This document shows, piece after piece, positions 6,876 to 7,324 of a DNA stretch of 7,324 nucleotides (within the stretch, counting starts at the first letter, position 1; each line of letters starts with the position of its first letter). The notes beneath the pieces were generated by a model, which did not search any database, had not been told where the DNA came from, and saw only the letters and a program-made list of their open reading frames with translations. Source of the stretch: an uncultured Eubacteriales bacterium (GTDB lineage: Bacteria > Bacillota > Clostridia > Oscillospirales > UBA644); assembly GCA_934481505.1 (NCBI GenBank), contig CAKSPP010000064.1:1-7324 (forward strand). The letters are read 5' to 3'. The translations under genes were made by a program, and so were the position numbers.

Positions 6876-7268
6876 TTATTTTTTGCAGTCGGGACAGACG
6901 CCGTAAAGCACCGTATCCGAAATATTGAGTCCGAAGCCGCCGTCCGAAAGAGCGGTTTTTATTTTTTCGGCGGTTTTGCCGTCTATATGAACCGTTTTTT
7001 TACAGACCGAGCAGCAAAGATGAAGTCGATTTTTACATTCGGAAGCCCCCGAAAAACGGTAAACCGCTTCCCTTTTTTCGCCTGCGTTTTTTGCTATAAC
7101 GCCCGAAGAAGAAAGTTCCGAAAGATTGCGGTAGACTGCACTAAGGCTTATATCGCCGCTTATTTTTTCATAAATTCCTTTTGCGGTAAAATCTTTGTCG
7201 GGATATTTTTCAAAAAAAGAAAGCAGTAATTTTGGCTGAGGGCTGATAAGGAAGCATTGGTTTCTCAC
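6876..7268 (-). CDS. Fur-family metal-responsive repressor (Zur-like)
   Basis: A small winged-helix regulator of about 130 residues. Counting from the GTG at 7268, the DNA-recognition helix is ISLSAVYRNLSEL (about 40-52), the usual SxxTVYRNL helix of Fur proteins. The structural zinc site has both CxxC pairs: C86/C89 (in HLCCSVC) and C125/C128 (in CPDC). H83 and H94 (in VHID) are candidate regulatory-metal ligands. Fur-family proteins bind operators as dimers when loaded with metal; here the downstream zinc-type transporter suggests a Zur role, but PerR- or Mn-responsive members cannot be excluded. The start is uncertain. GTG 7268 has GGGGA (7281-7277) eight bases upstream and gives a typical length. 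TTG 7295 is also in frame, and the frame stays open to the window edge, so a start further upstream is possible. There is no good ATG in frame. Confidence 0.88.
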   Translation of the reverse strand: MRNQCFLISPQPKLLLSFFEKYPDKDFTAKGIYEKISGDISLSAVYRNLSELSSSGVIAKNAGEKREAVYRFSGASECKNRLHLCCSVCKKTVHIDGKTAEKIKTALSDGGFGLNISDTVLYGVCPDCKK

Positions 7269-7276
7269 AGTAAAAT

Positions 7277-7281
7277 TCCCC
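7277..7281 (-). promoter_or_regulatory. Likely ribosome binding site choosing the GTG start of the Fur-family gene
   Basis: GGGGA is eight bases upstream of the GTG at 7268-7266. It resembles the AAGGGGA site used by cysS. The TTG at 7295 has no comparable site at useful spacing, only GAGG three bases away. Confidence 0.5.
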
Positions 7282-7285
7282 GTAT

Positions 7286-7319
7286 CTTTGTCCAAAGCCT
7301 CGCAAGGCGACAGCCTTGC
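7286..7319. repeat. Cluster of inverted repeats upstream of the Fur-family gene
   Basis: Three small palindromes are packed into 34 bases. CTTTG-tc-CAAAG is at 7286-7297. GCCT-cgca-AGGC is at 7297-7308. A perfect 7-bp GC-rich stem, GCAAGGC-gaca-GCCTTGC, is at 7302-7319. The last two share bases 7302-7308 and cannot form together. There is no T-run next to the strong stem, so it is not an ordinary terminator in either direction. The region is more GC-rich than the flanking leader and may continue past the window end. It could be a dispersed palindromic repeat or a leader structure of the transport operon; the sequence does not decide. Confidence 0.5.
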
Positions 7320-7324
7320 TGCAT

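Noticed and set aside
7263..7295. A possible promoter for the metal operon, TTGGAC with a 17-bp spacer to TACTGT.
   Set aside because: Only three bases match in each box, and transcription would begin at or after the GTG start with no room for the ribosome binding site. The real promoter is probably beyond the window.
1..7324. Very frequent TTTCGG/CCGAAA-type hexamers on both strands, reminiscent of an uptake or orientation signal.
   Set aside because: They occur inside codons for Phe, Ser, Gly and Glu in the preferred codon style of these genes and show no regular spacing or extended consensus.

Overview
The window looks like chromosome from a low-to-mid GC Firmicute of the class Clostridia, probably an anaerobic gut-type relative of Oscillospiraceae/Ruminococcaceae. 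This rests on protein style (a lysine-rich short lipoprotein, a clostridial-type Fur-family regulator, a rimO-pgsA neighbourhood), strong AGGAGG-like ribosome binding sites and a preference for GAA/AAA/TTC codons. It is an inference from pattern; no 16S or other phylogenetic marker was compared.

The left 4.65 kb is a tightly packed rightward housekeeping cluster. It holds the 3' part of rimO (ribosomal protein S12 methylthiotransferase, 1-540), pgsA (phosphatidylglycerophosphate synthase, 549-1145), cysS (cysteinyl-tRNA synthetase, 1161-2570) and recG (branch-migration helicase, 2552-4648). Gaps are 8 and 15 nt, then a 19-nt overlap between cysS and recG, so these genes are probably one transcript. 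A strong palindromic terminator (4648-4676) with T-runs on both sides ends this unit and also the converging one.

The right 2.6 kb is transcribed leftward. It holds a Fur-family metal regulator (about 7268-6876), an ABC ATPase (6864-6163) and a metal-type ABC-3 membrane permease (6166-5318). Regulator and ATPase are 11 nt apart; ATPase and permease overlap by ATGA. This looks like a self-regulated zinc (or manganese/iron) uptake operon. No solute-binding protein gene is present in the window. Downstream, a small lipoprotein of unknown function (5241-4687) has its own near-consensus promoter (TTGACA-17-TATTGT with an extended -10 TG). An AAT-N-ATT centred palindrome lies just upstream of that promoter, at the permease stop codon.

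No mobile element, CRISPR array or RNA gene was recognised. The least ordinary points are the palindrome-rich stretch at the right edge (7286-7319) in front of the regulator, the CxxC tail of the ABC ATPase, and the possible Fur-family operator between the permease and the lipoprotein. I do not see convincing evidence of a wholly new system here.
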